Of a DNA stretch of 64,000 bases, positions 24,593 through 39,145 are shown one piece after another. The translations under genes and the position numbers were made by a program. Each line of letters begins with the position of its first letter. The stretch's first letter is position 1. The notes beneath the pieces are model-generated. The model saw only the letters and a list, made by a program, of their open reading frames with translations, was not told the DNA's origin and did no database searches. The DNA comes from Phoronis australis (Eukaryota; Phoronida; Phoronidae): NCBI GenBank assembly GCA_002633005.1, contig NMRA01000215.1:260690-324689 (forward strand). Direction: 5' to 3'.

Positions 24593-25913
24593 TTCGGTAA
24601 ATCGAGCTTTTGCTTTTGATTAGGAAGTGGATTGATTCGCAACATGTGCCAAAAATTGTGTATTTTCGACAAGCTATCCCGGCGGCTCCATTTTTAGCCA
24701 TTACTAATTACGTCAGTTTGTAGACACTGTCTTCGTACATGCATGCAACATGACGTCAAGGGGCACGCATTAACGGAACACGCTGAGTGTCCCTTTAACT
24801 GGGGCAGTTGAAGGAACTTATTTGTATACGACATTGGACAAGTATACACATGAGGATTGACTGAAAAAAATTTTAAAGGTTGTGTGAATAGAACAGAAGA
24901 CGATTCTTTTGTAAGCCAGGCATGCTTCGTAATAACAGGTGAAGGTAGAACATAGCAAATTTCTTTGAAACTTAATTGGCAAATCTGAAAGCAAAGGCTG
25001 TACGTGTGGGAATTGCGGTCTCCTGACTTGAGAATCGTTACCAGATTCCAAGATTGACATAGTCCACATACACAAGCTGAGAGCATCACACGTCATTAGA
25101 CAGTATCTTTGTTGTGTAATTTGTCGACCGTGATGTTACTGCCGGCCAACCAAGAGAACATCCTCATGTTCAGTATGCCGGTATTTCGTGACCACACAGC
25201 GCGAGAGCACGCGAACGATGTCCGCTGGTGCACCATTTGGTCCAATTTCTCAAAACATTGACATTTGACACGATTTCAAAGACGTTGCTGAAGCCTCACC
25301 GGTAGACAACATTTCACCGTTGACCGAATTTCGTCTACTAGGCACCTTTTCCATGATTTCACGATTTAACATCTTGTAGTGTAGTCTGTCGAGCATAGTT
25401 TCCTCACTGAAGCTACCGTAATGTGCGAGACATGTTATTACAGTCATAAGTTACGTCAACGTTTATTCTAAATCGAACTGATTTATAAAGAGTGGCGTCT
25501 CGTATCTGTCAGTAATTTACATTTTGCATTAAACAAGATGACGTGAGTAATTTCTGTGACCTACGTTCGGAATTACCGCGTTAGCTAATCACTAGTGTAA
25601 GTTTAATGAGAGGTTATCAACTGGATCAACTTTTATTTGTTGTTAAGTTGATTCTTCAAGTGGCGGAAGCAACTTGGATGTTTCGCATTAGCATGTCAAA
25701 CCGCACTGTGCGCACGAACAGTTTTTGAGAACTAACAGACTGTAATTATAATTTAGGTGATTCACAAGCCAACTGGGCTGGTTGTCCGTAATTTGAATCC
25801 TATCAATCGTTCTCTAAACCAGGAAGTGGAAACGATTCCATGGCCGCGCCTCCAAATTCCAGCTACGATCCTCGAAACCCCAAGTTCCGGATCAGTCAAG
25901 GGGAATTTGGGGC

Positions 25914-26321
25914 CGGTTGCATGAGAGTCCCAAATAGGCACTCAACTGAGGTCCCTAAGTCTTTTTGCGTATTTGTGTCTGTATGGACTCACAGGTGCAA
26001 TATTTTTATATCATTTCATCTTCATTATGAGCTCCTTTTTTGATTAAAGACGTTTTTTAGTAATATAAATAAAAACTTGAGCCCACAGTTCATTGAAAAT
26101 AAATAGGGACTCAGTCCTTGAATTGGGGGTGTTGCATGAAAAGACCCCAAATCTGTATTTTCGATAATATTGACAATTCAACTTTGAGTTATCTCAAAGC
26201 TGATTTAGTAAAGAAACTAACAACACAAGAAAGGGCAATCGATGTTTTCACAAGTCGAAAAATACGTAGTAGATTTAGTGAACTTAGTTGAGTCCCTATT
26301 TGCTACTGTTTCATGCAATCG
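25914..26321 (+). mobile_element. MITE family A, copy 1
   Basis: About 408 bases with inverted ends built on GGTTGCATGA and TAGGGACTCAACTAAG. The internal sequence (for example GTATTTGTGTCT, GGACTCACAG, TTATGAGCTCC) is shared with the copy at 49.7 kb, which lies in the opposite orientation. Its ends have diverged more than in that copy. No coding capacity. Confidence 0.75.
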
Positions 26322-29300
26322 GGCACTGATCTCTAGGACTGGAGTTTGGTCACCGTGTATGGAGCATGTCGGAGCATGCGGGTTGTTTATGGACGCGTAG
26401 ACACATAACCTGTTTGTAAATAAGTATTCTCATGGGGGCGTGGGTCTGGAAATTTGTACCGTGGGGATGATGTCTGGTGTTCTGGGTCGGGTTTGAAGGG
26501 TCGTAGTTGAAATTTAAAGGTGCAGGCTCCGAATCCCTTTCTCTTTTGAAATAAAATAAGCCGTTTCACTTGTATGACAACGCGTACACCCACAGCAGTT
26601 TAAGTTTTGAGCATCTGTGGCAAGTTTCTGCTTTTTGTGTTGTTAAAGACCCCAAAATGAACTACAACAAACCTACGTGAGCACGCTTAGAGCCAAGAAA
26701 GTTGAAACGGTTTCTTGAAACGGTCCATAACTGGTTCGAAGTAAATGCAAATTCGCTTTTTGTAATCAACTGGTACTTACCTGAACAAGCCCACCATCTT
26801 AGGTAGATACACCGCAATCGTTACGATTGACTTCCTGCGCCAACAACTTTTATTCGTGTCATTTTTGACGCATTTGTTGTGAAATGACAACCTGAGGACT
26901 GCGGATACTCGTTTGGTGTTCAGTTGTTACGTCACCTTCCACGCGAACGTTTTGGTCGTCTGCTATTAAAGGGCGATTCCATTTTCTTTTAGGGGTAGAC
27001 TGCGATTTGACTATAATTTATTGCAGATATAAATTCAGGCACGATAACGGTACCGTTCAGTGTATAAACCAGCCTTCGGCTCTGTCCAAGGGACGAATGT
27101 GGCGTACTGTGATAGGTCTGTCAAATTTAACTGAGCAAAAGTTATTCAAGTCTGGCGCATTCTCACGTGATTGGGTCGTCTGCTGTCCGAATCTTCCTGC
27201 AAGATGCTATAAAACCGTCAAGTGTTTATGCGTGCTTAATTAAGTTGAAACAACACTTAGTCCCGACACTGAGTTCTTTCTGTTCACTGCTGTGTTGGTC
27301 GCGTTTTCGTGAGGGTAGGTGGTCTTGCTAGTTTTGTTAATTGAAACCAACGTATTAAACGAAAGTCATTTGGCATTTTTCTAGTATGATTGTTTAGGGC
27401 CATATCGTTTCAATTTGTTTCTTTATTGCTCCACGAGGAATTAATTTATGGTACCAGTTTATCAGTTGTTTTATTACTTTCACATTGATGGCGAAATACT
27501 CAAGAAGGTGCTTCGTACTTAAAGTTAAACGTACGGCTGACTTTTATCTATCCTCCTACAAAGTTTTTCTTAACATAAGAGTTTCATGGTACACGTCTGA
27601 GAGAAAGTGCATTTTTTATTGTTTTATATCGTACCGACTTTTGGAGTTTGTACTTTTTAACCTTGTACAGTCAAATTGGGACCCTAAAACCGCGATGTTT
27701 TATGTGTTTCTTGAAAGATTTTCAAAGTTTTGCAGTCAATTTCCTAACTTGTACCTCTGATCCTTGAAATGCTGTCTTGCAACAGCTAATAGTTAGAAAT
27801 GGTCGAGTTGGTTTCTGTATAATAAGATGAAAGCAACAACGCAACGGGTTTTGTTAAAAAAGAATAGTTGATCTGAAATCGCTTCACTTCGCCGAACCTT
27901 TCTGTAGCCATGTACCGCCATTGCTCACTTTCGGATGCTGCCGGACGACCGAACCTGAGCGAGTACGTTCAGATGTTCGAATCCACGAGACATATATATT
28001 GATATTCAGTATCTGTTTGCACATTGTTTTTTGTAATTCGACGTCTTTGTGAGCACGTTTATGTTTATATATGTGCATTTACACGAATTTTGATTCGATT
28101 AAGAATGTGGAAGACCTGTATGACCTTGGCTTGAATTCGCAATGTTATCAGCGTTCAATTCGTCAGGTGACCAGTCATATTCAGTGCCGTAGGTATCTTA
28201 AACTCAAATATGCGCGTGCGCTCAAAAATAGGGTTAGAGAGAGTGGAGGGTTTTGCGGCGTGGTTTATGGATTTCATTTTGTTTTAGTCAATTGTATTCG
28301 CCAATTATATATTAATCTATTCAACTCGCAGTAACCTTTAGAGTGAGCACGAAGAGGCCACTGTCACACCAAGGTATTTCTCACTAAATCTCAGAACTGA
28401 ATGAGAACCGAATGTTAAATTTCTCTCATTTCCATCTACCTCTAGCCCGTTTCCTCAAGATGATGAGTTTGGTGTGATGCCATGAAGTACAACTGACTTC
28501 AGCACACCTTTCTCGAAGTTAGTGCATGTCTGCCGTCATAGCCGTTGTGGTTTCAGTTCCATTGTCTCTGATGGCTTCTGTTCCTTTGTGTGGGTTTACT
28601 TAATGCCATTTGCTTTGTTCTTTGCCGTGTTTGTCCAGGGCCGCAGTCGCGGGTTACCTCGCCCCCTCTTTGTGCAGCCAGGGAACGCTCCCCTCAGTAA
28701 AACTCCATTTCTTCAACAATTGCGATGTGAATTCCACGTTATGTTATAAAAATGCCGAATTTATTATAGTGCCTTGTAAAAGTATTTGTCTTCTTTTGTG
28801 TTAATGTTCCTCCCAGTTTTTCTTGACCGTCGTGTATGTCTCAAATACGGATTTCATGTCAGAGTGAAGGTTGCATCAGGGCTGGTTTCGTGCAGTTGGT
28901 GCTGATTAGAACGGTTTTGAGTCATAATCAATACCGTAATCTAGCTACATGGAGATTATAGTTGGCGAATCATTTTATTAAAAGACGTCAGTGGCTAATG
29001 ATATCCAAATTACACAGGTGTAAGTTTTGTACTTCTTTTCAAATTGAGACCTACCTACAAGTGCTTAAACTGTTGGTATGGTTTGTAGACGGAGTAAGCA
29101 GGCGAATCGCTACAACATAAGCGATCGCGCAGAGTAATAAGGTTATTCTGATGGTTAGTGGTCGTTCAACGATAGAAAGGGTTAATCCCTGGACCGAAAG
29201 TGATACGACACCTACTGCGATTTTCCCAGTTAATCACTGGAAAGGGCAGCTTCCCGACTTGTCTTGGAAGGCGAATTCGTCATTTCTAAATAAAAGAAAT

Positions 29301-32300
29301 CTTTTTCAAAGGTTGGAAAGGGAGGGAAAGATAATTTAACCATCAACAGTTTAACGTCTGGGCACTGGTTTGTGTTTAGAGAAGCGTACGGGTGTTAGCA
29401 AATATATGGGCATCTATCCAAGTGATGTCTGGGCGAAGACTAGCCAAGAAGAAGATTGAGGGTGGTAGTGTTTTGTTTTGATATCTCAATATTTGGTGTC
29501 GGCGAATGACCACGCCTAGCTCATTGAAGTCAGAGCAACGGTTTACTTTAGATGTCGGATGAGTCTGGTTGTACTTGGCTGTCCTGGTGGTAGAAATTTT
29601 ACCTACGCCATTTAGGTTGCAATGGATTTTGTAATGAAATCGTGTAGAGTTGCGACGACAGCTTTTATTGCGTTTGTTTAGACTTCATAAGGGGAGTCGA
29701 GTCCTGTGCCCTACACGCTTGCTGCGAAATTGGCAAATCAGCAGACCTCAAGCTTTTGGTCGCTAAGTTTTTACGGTTGAAATTGAAATGGTGTACAAGA
29801 TTAAATTGCGAGTATGTGTGTGTTCGAGTACGCGATAAAAAAACTGCTTAAAACAGTTTCATTTCCCAGTCGATTAAAATACCTGAATAAATTGCATTTT
29901 GAATGATTAATGAGAAAAGTTAGAAAACGCTTAAGAACTGCTTAACCAAGTGACATTTGTAGATATATTCACTGTTTACCTGCTACATAACAAATGCATT
30001 GCTGGTGTTCGTAATTATGTGGGCGGTCTCATGATTTTGAACATCATTTTTATGGTAATTCTTATTTAGGTATTTCAATACCAAATTATTAACTTGGAAA
30101 ACATTACAAAACACTCGAGAGCCTTGGAAAAACTGAAGGATTTGTGGTGTTTCTTCTCAATTAAACGTGAACGTCGACGATTCTTGTGAGACCATAACAA
30201 AGATGAACAATATCGGGTAAATTGTGTGGGTCCAAACGCGTCATGAAATGGCCTGGTGTTCGTTCCGTAATGCGAGATGTGCGCGAGTAAAAGTTACAGC
30301 GTTTATACGTATCGGTCGTAATGCATATGGCGGTAACTAAAGTAATAGGTGTTGTGGCGTTTATCTGACCAAGAGTATTTAATTGACAAGATCTAATGCC
30401 ATACGCGTACCGCAAATTCTTTAAATCCATTTCATGCCTAGTACGCACGTGCGTATCTGCGTACACCGTTACCACGTTCATGCTCCATCAACCTATTGCG
30501 AATTGTGCACGAGCTGTAACCTTTTGGTGACCCTTTTCATGTTTTGGAAAAGTGTAGATCATTCTCGCCTTCGACTTGGCGCTTTAAAAACATTGACGAG
30601 ACACTTCCAACTGGCTGGTGTAGTAGTGCTAAATGGACCACGAAACCTGGCTGCTGAATAGAGACCGCATTTCTACCTGCTATTCGATTTATGCGTATCA
30701 GGGCTAAGTGGTTCTCGTGTGTGTTTTTAGTCGGTGTCTCATTGAAATTCCATCTGAGACAGGGCTTGAAAACCAGGCAGTGCTGTGCGGTAGAGAAGCA
30801 TAAATCATAATTCCATACGTTGCCTGTCCAAAGCTTACTTTATTTCCATAGGGCATGCGGTAACGTGTCGCTGATGCCATGTTAAACGACTGCTGATTGA
30901 TAGTGAAAAACTCGACTGATAACCTCGACTGGTTGTCGATCGTTCTCATTTTCCCGTCCACGTGCCCGATCTGGTAATGAACTTCAAACCAAACGATTAA
31001 ACCTCTTGACGATAAACTCCAGTGAATATTTTACGTCTAACTGTATTACCAAGCACAGCCGTGAGTCCACTAATATTTCTTCATGAAAGCGTGCTCGAAA
31101 ATTCTGGGGGGGGGGGTGGGGGGCGAGTTTGGCCGAATTCGTTTTCGTCTAAATCAAGAGCTTGCCCACTTTTTTGGTTTTCGCGGTCATAGGGTGCTGG
31201 ACTTAAATTTCATTAATAAAAATATAACCAAAGTAGGAAGAGGTTGTAGATTGCAGCGTTTTATGTATGTTTGTGTTTGTTAACTAATTCTATACGTTTC
31301 TAAAAGTAAATTTCGATGTCGCTCACTTCGAGGGTCATTTTGTTAGTGCTCCACCAGAAATTGAAAGTTAGAATTTAAAATTCCAATATTCAATTTGTTT
31401 CATTTGGCAAAATAATTGGGTGAAATTTCTGATAGAATTTATTTGCGTTAACATTCATTTTACAAGTTTTTAATTCATATGAAGCGGACAAATCGTTAAA
31501 AATTTGTTTTCAATTGTGTTGTCTTCGTGAGCTGTAATATAAAGGGACGCTTTGTGTTCGACTAAAACGATATGTTGTATTCGTGCAGTCTTCAAACTTT
31601 GAACTCAAAAGACGTAAAAATGTTTTCTCGACTGCCAGGGTGTTGTGCAATGCCAGTCGAATTTGCCACGAGAGTTTACTGGACTGGTACATCTTGATAA
31701 ACAACACCAGGTCTTGATGTAGTGTACAACTGCACCAGACCTGCACTGGAGAACTCTCCCGATTATTTACATAATCTGTAGAACTTTTTGCCTCAACTCG
31801 TTTAGTTGCCTATATTTCGAATTGGACAGTTGTTTTTTTTCTGGAAGTTGAGCCAATTCTGTTTGAAATTAACCTCCGCGATGATTGTCCAACTCGACTA
31901 ATACAAAGTTATTTGCGGGATGTATTTAATCATGAGTGAAACAGTATTACCACTCTTTAGGAGACACGTGAAAACAATTCGATTTTAAAGTACATTAGTT
32001 GGTTAGTGTCCAAACAAACTGTAGTGTACACTTCAAGTGTTACCTCATGATGTCACGAAAGTACGTGATGTGTTCGGATGGTCTTGGACAGTTTGTTTCA
32101 CTCGTATGCCCACGTAGTTAATTGAAGTGAAAGCAAACATTTAGTGAAAAAGTCGTGTAAACTAAGCACTCAGCCGGCAGGTCATAACTTCCTGCAATTG
32201 ATCAACCTAATGTGCTAGTTATCTGACGAACCTTTAAGATCAGTCGTCACGAGTTTCGGAAGTTAAACCATTCTGTAAATAAATAAACTCAACACCTTTT

Positions 32301-33238
32301 TGAAACTACTCTGCACAAAATTGACGGCGTCAGCACTGCTCAATTAAACTAACGAGTAGTATTTGAATGAAGTTTCGCTGCCTGTCGGAAGTTCGCCTTT
32401 CATAACTGTTACGTGTAATGACGTCATCAACAATCCCACAACTCAGATGTCGTCTCCAATGTTTTACTAGATCTCAGCGAACGCTGTTGCAAAATTTGTT
32501 TAGGTGTGTTTTCGCCTGAATAAGTAATGTACACATTCTTTTAACGCGTTAAGACCGGTGTAATGAACGTCAACTAACCCTCAAAATCAACAGACAATCC
32601 CTTGATTTAATGAATGTTTCATCCGTCGAGTATGCGCTATACACACCTGTTGCTATTGGGTGAAATGTATATACATATAATAGTCGTCATGGGTATGATT
32701 CAGAACTGTCTGTTGGTTAAATACAAGAGAATGTGACTGAAAAGCAGGTCGGTGATGTTTCATTCAGTATCAAATTCACCACTCTGCGCTGTCGAAGAGG
32801 CAGTGTGTTGTGGATAAAAAGAGAAAACAAGTGCAATATTATTTCAAAAAAGTATTCAAGAAACTTAAATGTAAAACATCCACAAGGTCGCTTTTTGTAA
32901 TAAGAACATGACCTTCTTTTCAGAAACAAATGACTTGAAATGACAAGCGTGTGTACGCGTTGTAAACGTTTGGATGCCGCGTGATGAGATATTAGAGGCC
33001 AAAGACAAAAAGTTCACTTAGCAGTTCATGGTAGCCCAGTTGGTTTTCTTTTGCGCCATGTTTCTATGAGCCAACGTGTAAACACAGCGAGCTCCTGGGA
33101 GTTGTTCAGAGACGTCGTCTGCGTCTTAGAGCACAAACGCAGCATAGCCTACTGTCTCTCAATTTCACCACTCAATTTCAACCGAACAAAATGCGTTGTG
33201 CTTTTGTAGGACTTTTAAGTTTAGAAATATAGCTTTAC
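26322..33238. other. No gene recognised
   Basis: Only short chance frames; one exon-like segment on the minus strand at 26781-26834. A G-rich run lies at 31107-31124. Confidence 0.6.
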
Positions 33239-33434
33239 CTACAACTGCTTCACACGGACTCGTTAACTGGACCATTTCTTGGGGGTCTTTGAGCTCTCTC
33301 ATTGTCGAGATTGTTCCTTCCGTCTTACGGGTATTCTCTGGGCTTGCCGGCATCCTTTGCCACTCGTCAGACGTCAGACACACGGTGGCGACACGCGGAA
33401 GGACTCCGGCGTTGAGCGCCTTTATGGTTCGCAC
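33239..33434 (-). CDS. Possible internal exon of an unknown gene
   Basis: On the minus strand 196 bases lie between an acceptor AACAAATAG and a donor TTGTAG|GTAAAG and stay open in one frame (65 codons, phase 0 in, phase 1 out). The stretch is richer in G+C than its neighbours. The protein is mixed and hydrophilic, with segments such as VATVCLTSDEWQRMPAS and TMRELKDPQEMVQLTSP, which look more natural than the plus-strand reading. The acceptor has a poor pyrimidine tract. No family was recognised and no partner exon was found. Confidence 0.28.
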
Positions 33435-36400
33435 CTATTTGTTATATAGTTGTGTTATAAAAACAACGTATGCGAGCATGTGAAAGGCACCGGCTTATGG
33501 AACCTGATGTTTTGATTAGTGACACGTCTCGAAAGTTACCTAAATTCGATATTAATTGGCAGTACAAATGGTCACCCATAGTGTACGATTATGGCTAGAC
33601 GGAGACTTCATTGATCCGTGCGTTGTTGTTTGAGACTTGAAGAGGTTTTATATCTGTAAACATTATGGAGCTCTTGAAGATTCAAAGTTTTACTTCGCGT
33701 ACATAAACTTTCAATGGCGTCCTTGAAAGAAGCAAGTTGTTCTACATAGTCCTACATGTTTATGGTTTATAGCCACTAATTCGACGTTTCTGTCGTTAAT
33801 GCATCATTTAGAATTATGTTGTGTAAAACCTATGTATGAGGCCGTGTCAAAGCTGGCTTACCTGTCGAAGATCACGCACTGCCTGACGATGGCCTGCCTG
33901 AAAGCCCTTTCACCTGGTAGCACTTTGTGGTTTGGGCAATCCGACGTTTACCACTGTCCGGGAGCACGATGGGCGGTCTTCAACCACGACAGTTGATTTT
34001 GTATACGTTCTTGGTAGATTTTGAATGTCTCGCATTGTTATTTAGTGTTACGGTTGTGATAATATCGCTAATCTGATTACTGCTTAGCTAAACACACAAA
34101 GCGAACATGCTCATGTTGATCACATACCGTTTGTTTGTGTTATGTTGACGGTGTTACTGTACTATCGTTAAATATTTACGTACAGACTGTTCGCTAAATG
34201 AGTGTTAATTATTTTTGAGTACGCCCATGACAGGTTGGCTGTTCACTGCTGGAAGAAATCTGTGCCGAGCAGACCGATTTTTTTACCAGCGTCCCTTTTC
34301 ACACGACGATGCGATCGTCGGCGCAGACTTAGTTTTCCCGCCATCTCCGCAAACGATAACGTGACTCGTGTTTTAGGTGTAAGGAGGCGGGGGGATTACA
34401 ATATGTTTGTATGCCGTTGAGTATTTAGTTTCCTATCTTCGGTATTCTCAGCAGTCGACTGGGTACTGGCTAGCAGGTAAGCATGTCCTTTAAGACAAAT
34501 GGTGTCAATTGTCTGCTTTGATATCAGGGATGGTTTATCTTCGGCTAACATTTGCGAAGGTGTCTGTGGGTTTTCGATTTTTTAAAACACCGTTTCCACT
34601 GGATATTTGTAAAGTTAATCCACGCGAAAACGTGTCCCAGGAACATATCTCTCTTTTCGATGCAAAGAACGCGAGTTATTGCATGACTGTCTTTTAATTG
34701 GATACGGTGGTTTTCGTACTTTTTCATTGACTCGTGAACTGAACATAACATTGCTTTTATGATATCAATTCAGCAATTCACGGTCCAACCACTTGAATCT
34801 TTCATCGCTTAGTAGAAGTTTGGACGAATTTCATACCGCTAACCAAGATCTTGACAACGGTGTCTAATTTGCACTCACTTGCTTACTGACGTCAGGGTTT
34901 GCGGAGAAAGTTTTAAGTTTTCATAAAATAAACAAAAGTTCACAACTGTGTCGGTTATGTCCATCGTAAAGTTGTATTTGTAAACAGTTTTCTGTCCAGG
35001 AATTCCACTTGGTGTAGTTGGTGTTGGGCTGTTGAGTTTCATGCAAGACTTTTAGGCCACAGGTAAACTTCCATTCTTTCTGGAATTTTCATCAGTGTCG
35101 GTAAATCTCTAAATCTTCTCCTAGTTGCTATTAATTGATATTGTTATTACCAATGGTTAATATCAGCCCGTTGTCAATGGTGACTGTCTGGTGTCGTGTG
35201 ATTATTAATTGATGCTTGAATAACCATTCTAACTTCATTTGAATTACAAGCTGAAACACTGGTGGTGGAAATATTTTGCCTTTTTGCGGACCACACAATG
35301 CGGAAGTGTTCAATAATCTTTTAGTTAAATTGGTTTAGACATTTGCTTATTGTTCTCCGATGGCTCGAGTGTGTTTTCAATTTCTTTCTCTTCAAATAAA
35401 TTTACTGACTATGACTTACTAAGAACCTCGTGATTTTGAGAATGGCCAGTGGTGGGTAAGCCGTTTTGAACTTTATGATGTCTTAGTTGTTGAACTTTGT
35501 CCGAATACTCTGGCTTAGAAGTTTTCAAGTTTACGTTCTTCGAAATGTGCATGTTTTGAAGACGATTACAGTTCCAGTGCACCTTTTATGTTGACATATC
35601 GTCCAAAATTTAAGTTTATCTCCTATTGGAGATGTACGGCTGTGGGTTTCCTTTGTAGCAAATACTGCTACTTTCTTCGTAATCCCGAACAGTGGCGATT
35701 TTCAAACTCCTCCTTCTCGCCAAATGTCGTTTTAAGTTGTTCTTGATTTTGCCGATTTCCCTTGATTCTATTTCCATACGCCGAAGACCCGTCAGCTCTC
35801 GTTCGGGTTTAATAGTTCCCGTCGGAGTACTACATTGCGCACGCATGATGCGTTTCGTTTTGTCCTCTGTGTAAATCATCAAACGGGGCCAGAGGTTGTG
35901 ATTCAACATGACTTTCAGGTAAACTGACTCTGATAACAATTTCCATTTGTCATGGAATTGAAATAGTACGATTTCTCGATTCTTGTGAAAACCAGGCTAT
36001 TGATAGATGATGTTTCAGGCTATATATCTCGTGGACAGCTCAGTTGTACAATTACCACTATCATGAAATATTCGTGTAATGAATTTTCAAAAACCACACT
36101 AATATCTCTCTTGTTTACGTCTTTGTATGACATTTACGATAACGCAGATAGTTGATAATGAATTAGTCGGCAAGGACTTCCTCTCCTCGAAGACCATTTG
36201 TCGCTTAAAGCGACTTAAATGTGACACTGGCACAACCGCCACCCATGACGAGAACAAAAAATGCGCATCGGGCACGGAGGACGTATATTACCGATAGAAG
36301 GAATTACGTTGCCTAAGCGTGTGAGTGGTGCTTCACGAAGGCAAAATCGGGTGGACGTTTGTCGATGTTGTAATGCTAAGAGCAAATATTGACAAGTGCG

Positions 36401-38866
36401 TGTTATTCTGTCGGAAACCAATCCAAAAATATGCGGCGTTATAGAAACTCAACATCCACTTCGTGAAGGGGAACGTTTTTAACTCGCTTTCTCAGTGGTC
36501 GAGTCGTCGAGGACGCTTAAAAGGAAAGTTGTACTAAACTGCTTAGCTCTTAAATTTGCACAAACACTTTTAGTATCTTTTCTTTACTTGATAAGGTCGC
36601 CTGGTTAAGTTGTTTACAATGTATTGTTAACAAAAGTACGTTCATTGGAAAAAAGTAGGAGTACATATTGAAAATGAAACGGCCCAAAAGCGGAAACCAA
36701 CTTTTCTACAATGTATTTTCATTTGGTGTTACGTGGTATTAACAGCGTGTTTCCTGTTGTAATCTGAATTCAGTTATATTGATATGGAGTTGACTGGTAT
36801 GTTCGAAATGGTACAAGCAGCAATCAAGCGCTGACTGTATGTATACATGACCGTCATGTGAATTCATCACCGTCCATCTGCATACATGAGTCAAGTGCTA
36901 GCGCTGTTTACCCATATGTTTTGACATTCCCCGGCGGATTTGTGTCCGTCGAGTGGCCATCCTTTTGTCCTTCTGGCGGCGTCCGTCACATCTTGTCCAT
37001 TGGAACTGGAGGTTTACCGTCACTGTGGTGACCGGGGACCCGAGTGGGATAAATAGGGCGAAGTGTCCGCTCCAGTATTCGCTGGGGGTATTTCCTAAAG
37101 TTGGCTGGTGTAAAGACGCAGTGCTGCTGGTTGTTTTCTTTTGAGGAACTGTAGTTGTTGTACGGGAGTTTACAGCAAATGAGGCTAACGATGAATGCAA
37201 AAGTTGGTTCTTGGATGGAACAAGATGAAACTGAAAGAGAGGCTGTTTTATGCACGTGTTAGTCAGCACCATCTATTGACACTTAATAGCTTACATACGT
37301 TTTACAACAGTGGTGGAGTTTCTATGTAGTCGAGTTTCTGACGATTGCGTCGCAACTCGACTTATCGGGTCGTGATTTTGGATTTCCGAATGCCTACTCC
37401 TTCTTGCCCGGTGCCTGGATGTTTCTTAAGTTGCTAAGACTTTGCAACGAATATAAAGGCGTGAAAATTCAAAGTTGCCGGGCGCGAGTCTGGAATTGGC
37501 TGATACTTTAAGCCGATATACAGTGATAAATTTATTTGTTAGTCGTGTTCAGCGCCGTGAGATTATTTTTAAACGATAAAAAGAAAGGTTGATTGAAATT
37601 CAATGTACTCCCTATAAGACCTCGAAGGTTATTAAAGTATTGTTATCTTGTGTTTGTGTTTTTAACTTAGTGACGTCAAAACGTGAGGACCATTCCGACA
37701 AGTTCGCTACTCAAGCGCAGATAACTGGTTTATAGTAAATCCGGCAATAAAATAGATACCAGGACAAACACGACCGATATCCCAACATTCATAAACATCC
37801 ATTCATAAATTAGTTAACGACGTAGAGCAGTTTAGTGTCGCTACGCAGTGAAAAAACTTTCGACAAGTTTTTAAATTGCATAACTCGTAGATCAAAATTA
37901 AAACCCGAATAGGAAGGCGAGGATTTTTCAATGAGAATTTTTATCTATTTGCTAAACAATAAACCCTGCAGAAAAAGCCTTATAGATAGTGAGAGAGCAC
38001 AATCTAAGGTTACAGTGATAAAACGACGTTGAAGGACATATCAATTCACATACAGTCCCACGCATATTTTACAAACACGGCTGTCGATTTTCCCCAAAAT
38101 ATCTTATTCGCGTTTGCGTTGCCGTTCGAACTACAAGGGTAACCCCGTTGTCCTCTGAAGATGTCGGCTTGCAATGAGTTAGTTATCTTCCCGTTACTCG
38201 TCTTTTGGGAGCCTGTGATGACCTGTGGGCAAAAATCTCGGGTCCAAGAAGGAGTCTCCGTTTCATTAGATGTTTGTAAACATCAGTTCAGGTGACACCC
38301 GCTCGCACCCGAGGCGATGGACCAGCTATTTTATATCAACAAGCGAACTAATAGGTAGATGATCAGATTAGTGCAGTCATAATCCGAAACCTCCCTTCCG
38401 GTGTCTGTCTATCAACATCATAAACCGTCGAATCTGACGGGAGAGGTACTTTAGCGGTCTCAGATATATTGTAGTAGAAACCATAAATACTAAAACGTAC
38501 GAGAACTACATGTTGTTAGTTTTTGCTGGTCATTGACTGTTGGATCATTTGATATGCTGACGTAAAAAGATGTATTGTCGAAGACTCAGGTGTTGGGTTT
38601 TCATCCGGGTGTTCGGTATCCTAACTGTATCCTATCATCATGTCACTGCCATTTCGCTGTCACGGTAGTGCGTCAATTGTCTATTAATGACATGATTTTC
38701 GTTTGTCGGCCTCATGCAAACCACCAAACTGTTACTCTTAGTCTTTGTCAGCGGATTTCACTTATTACCCGGAAGTTCGCGAGTACTGCGTAGTGCTACC
38801 GTTACCTTTGCCGATTTCGTTTATTGACGGTATTTATGTGACCATACTTATCTGTTTGTTTTTCAG
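33435..38866. other. No gene recognised
   Basis: Upstream flank of MMP21. It contains a 25-base exon-like segment at 34452-34476 but no defined gene. Confidence 0.6.
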
Positions 38867-39145
38867 AGATTGACGCGAAAACAAGAGCAAAGAAGATTAT
38901 CTTCACTAACTGTTCATTGAACATCTGGGTACACACAATACACGATCAGCGGTATTTCTACTTAGGCATCTTGGCCGATTTGCTGATTGACACAATAAAC
39001 TAGCTTTGTTTATGCTTACCAAGGCGTTTCGCAACCACCTGACTCACTAATAACTAAACTAGTTATTTGTATAAGACGGACTGAGCGTTCTAAATCTGTC
39101 AACTGCGTTCCCGATCGTGTCTTGTCGAAACAGACGAGAAGGACA
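38867..39145 (+). promoter_or_regulatory. Possible 5' leader of MMP21
   Basis: A strong acceptor-like sequence, TCTGTTTGTTTTTCAG, ends at 38866, and the stretch from there to the ATG could be the untranslated part of exon 1 after an upstream non-coding exon. The alternative is that transcription starts inside this stretch. No TATA box or other clear core promoter was seen. Confidence 0.25.

Noticed and set aside
24694-25089. 131-codon minus-strand frame and an overlapping 92-codon frame
   Set aside because: No recognisable content and two open frames over the same bases, as expected from stop-poor sequence.
30161-30481. 106-codon minus-strand frame
   Set aside because: No motif, no splice context, no similarity recognised.
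36898-37272. 124-codon minus-strand frame with overlapping frames on both strands
   Set aside because: Several frames open at once in a slightly G+C-rich patch; no domain or splice evidence.
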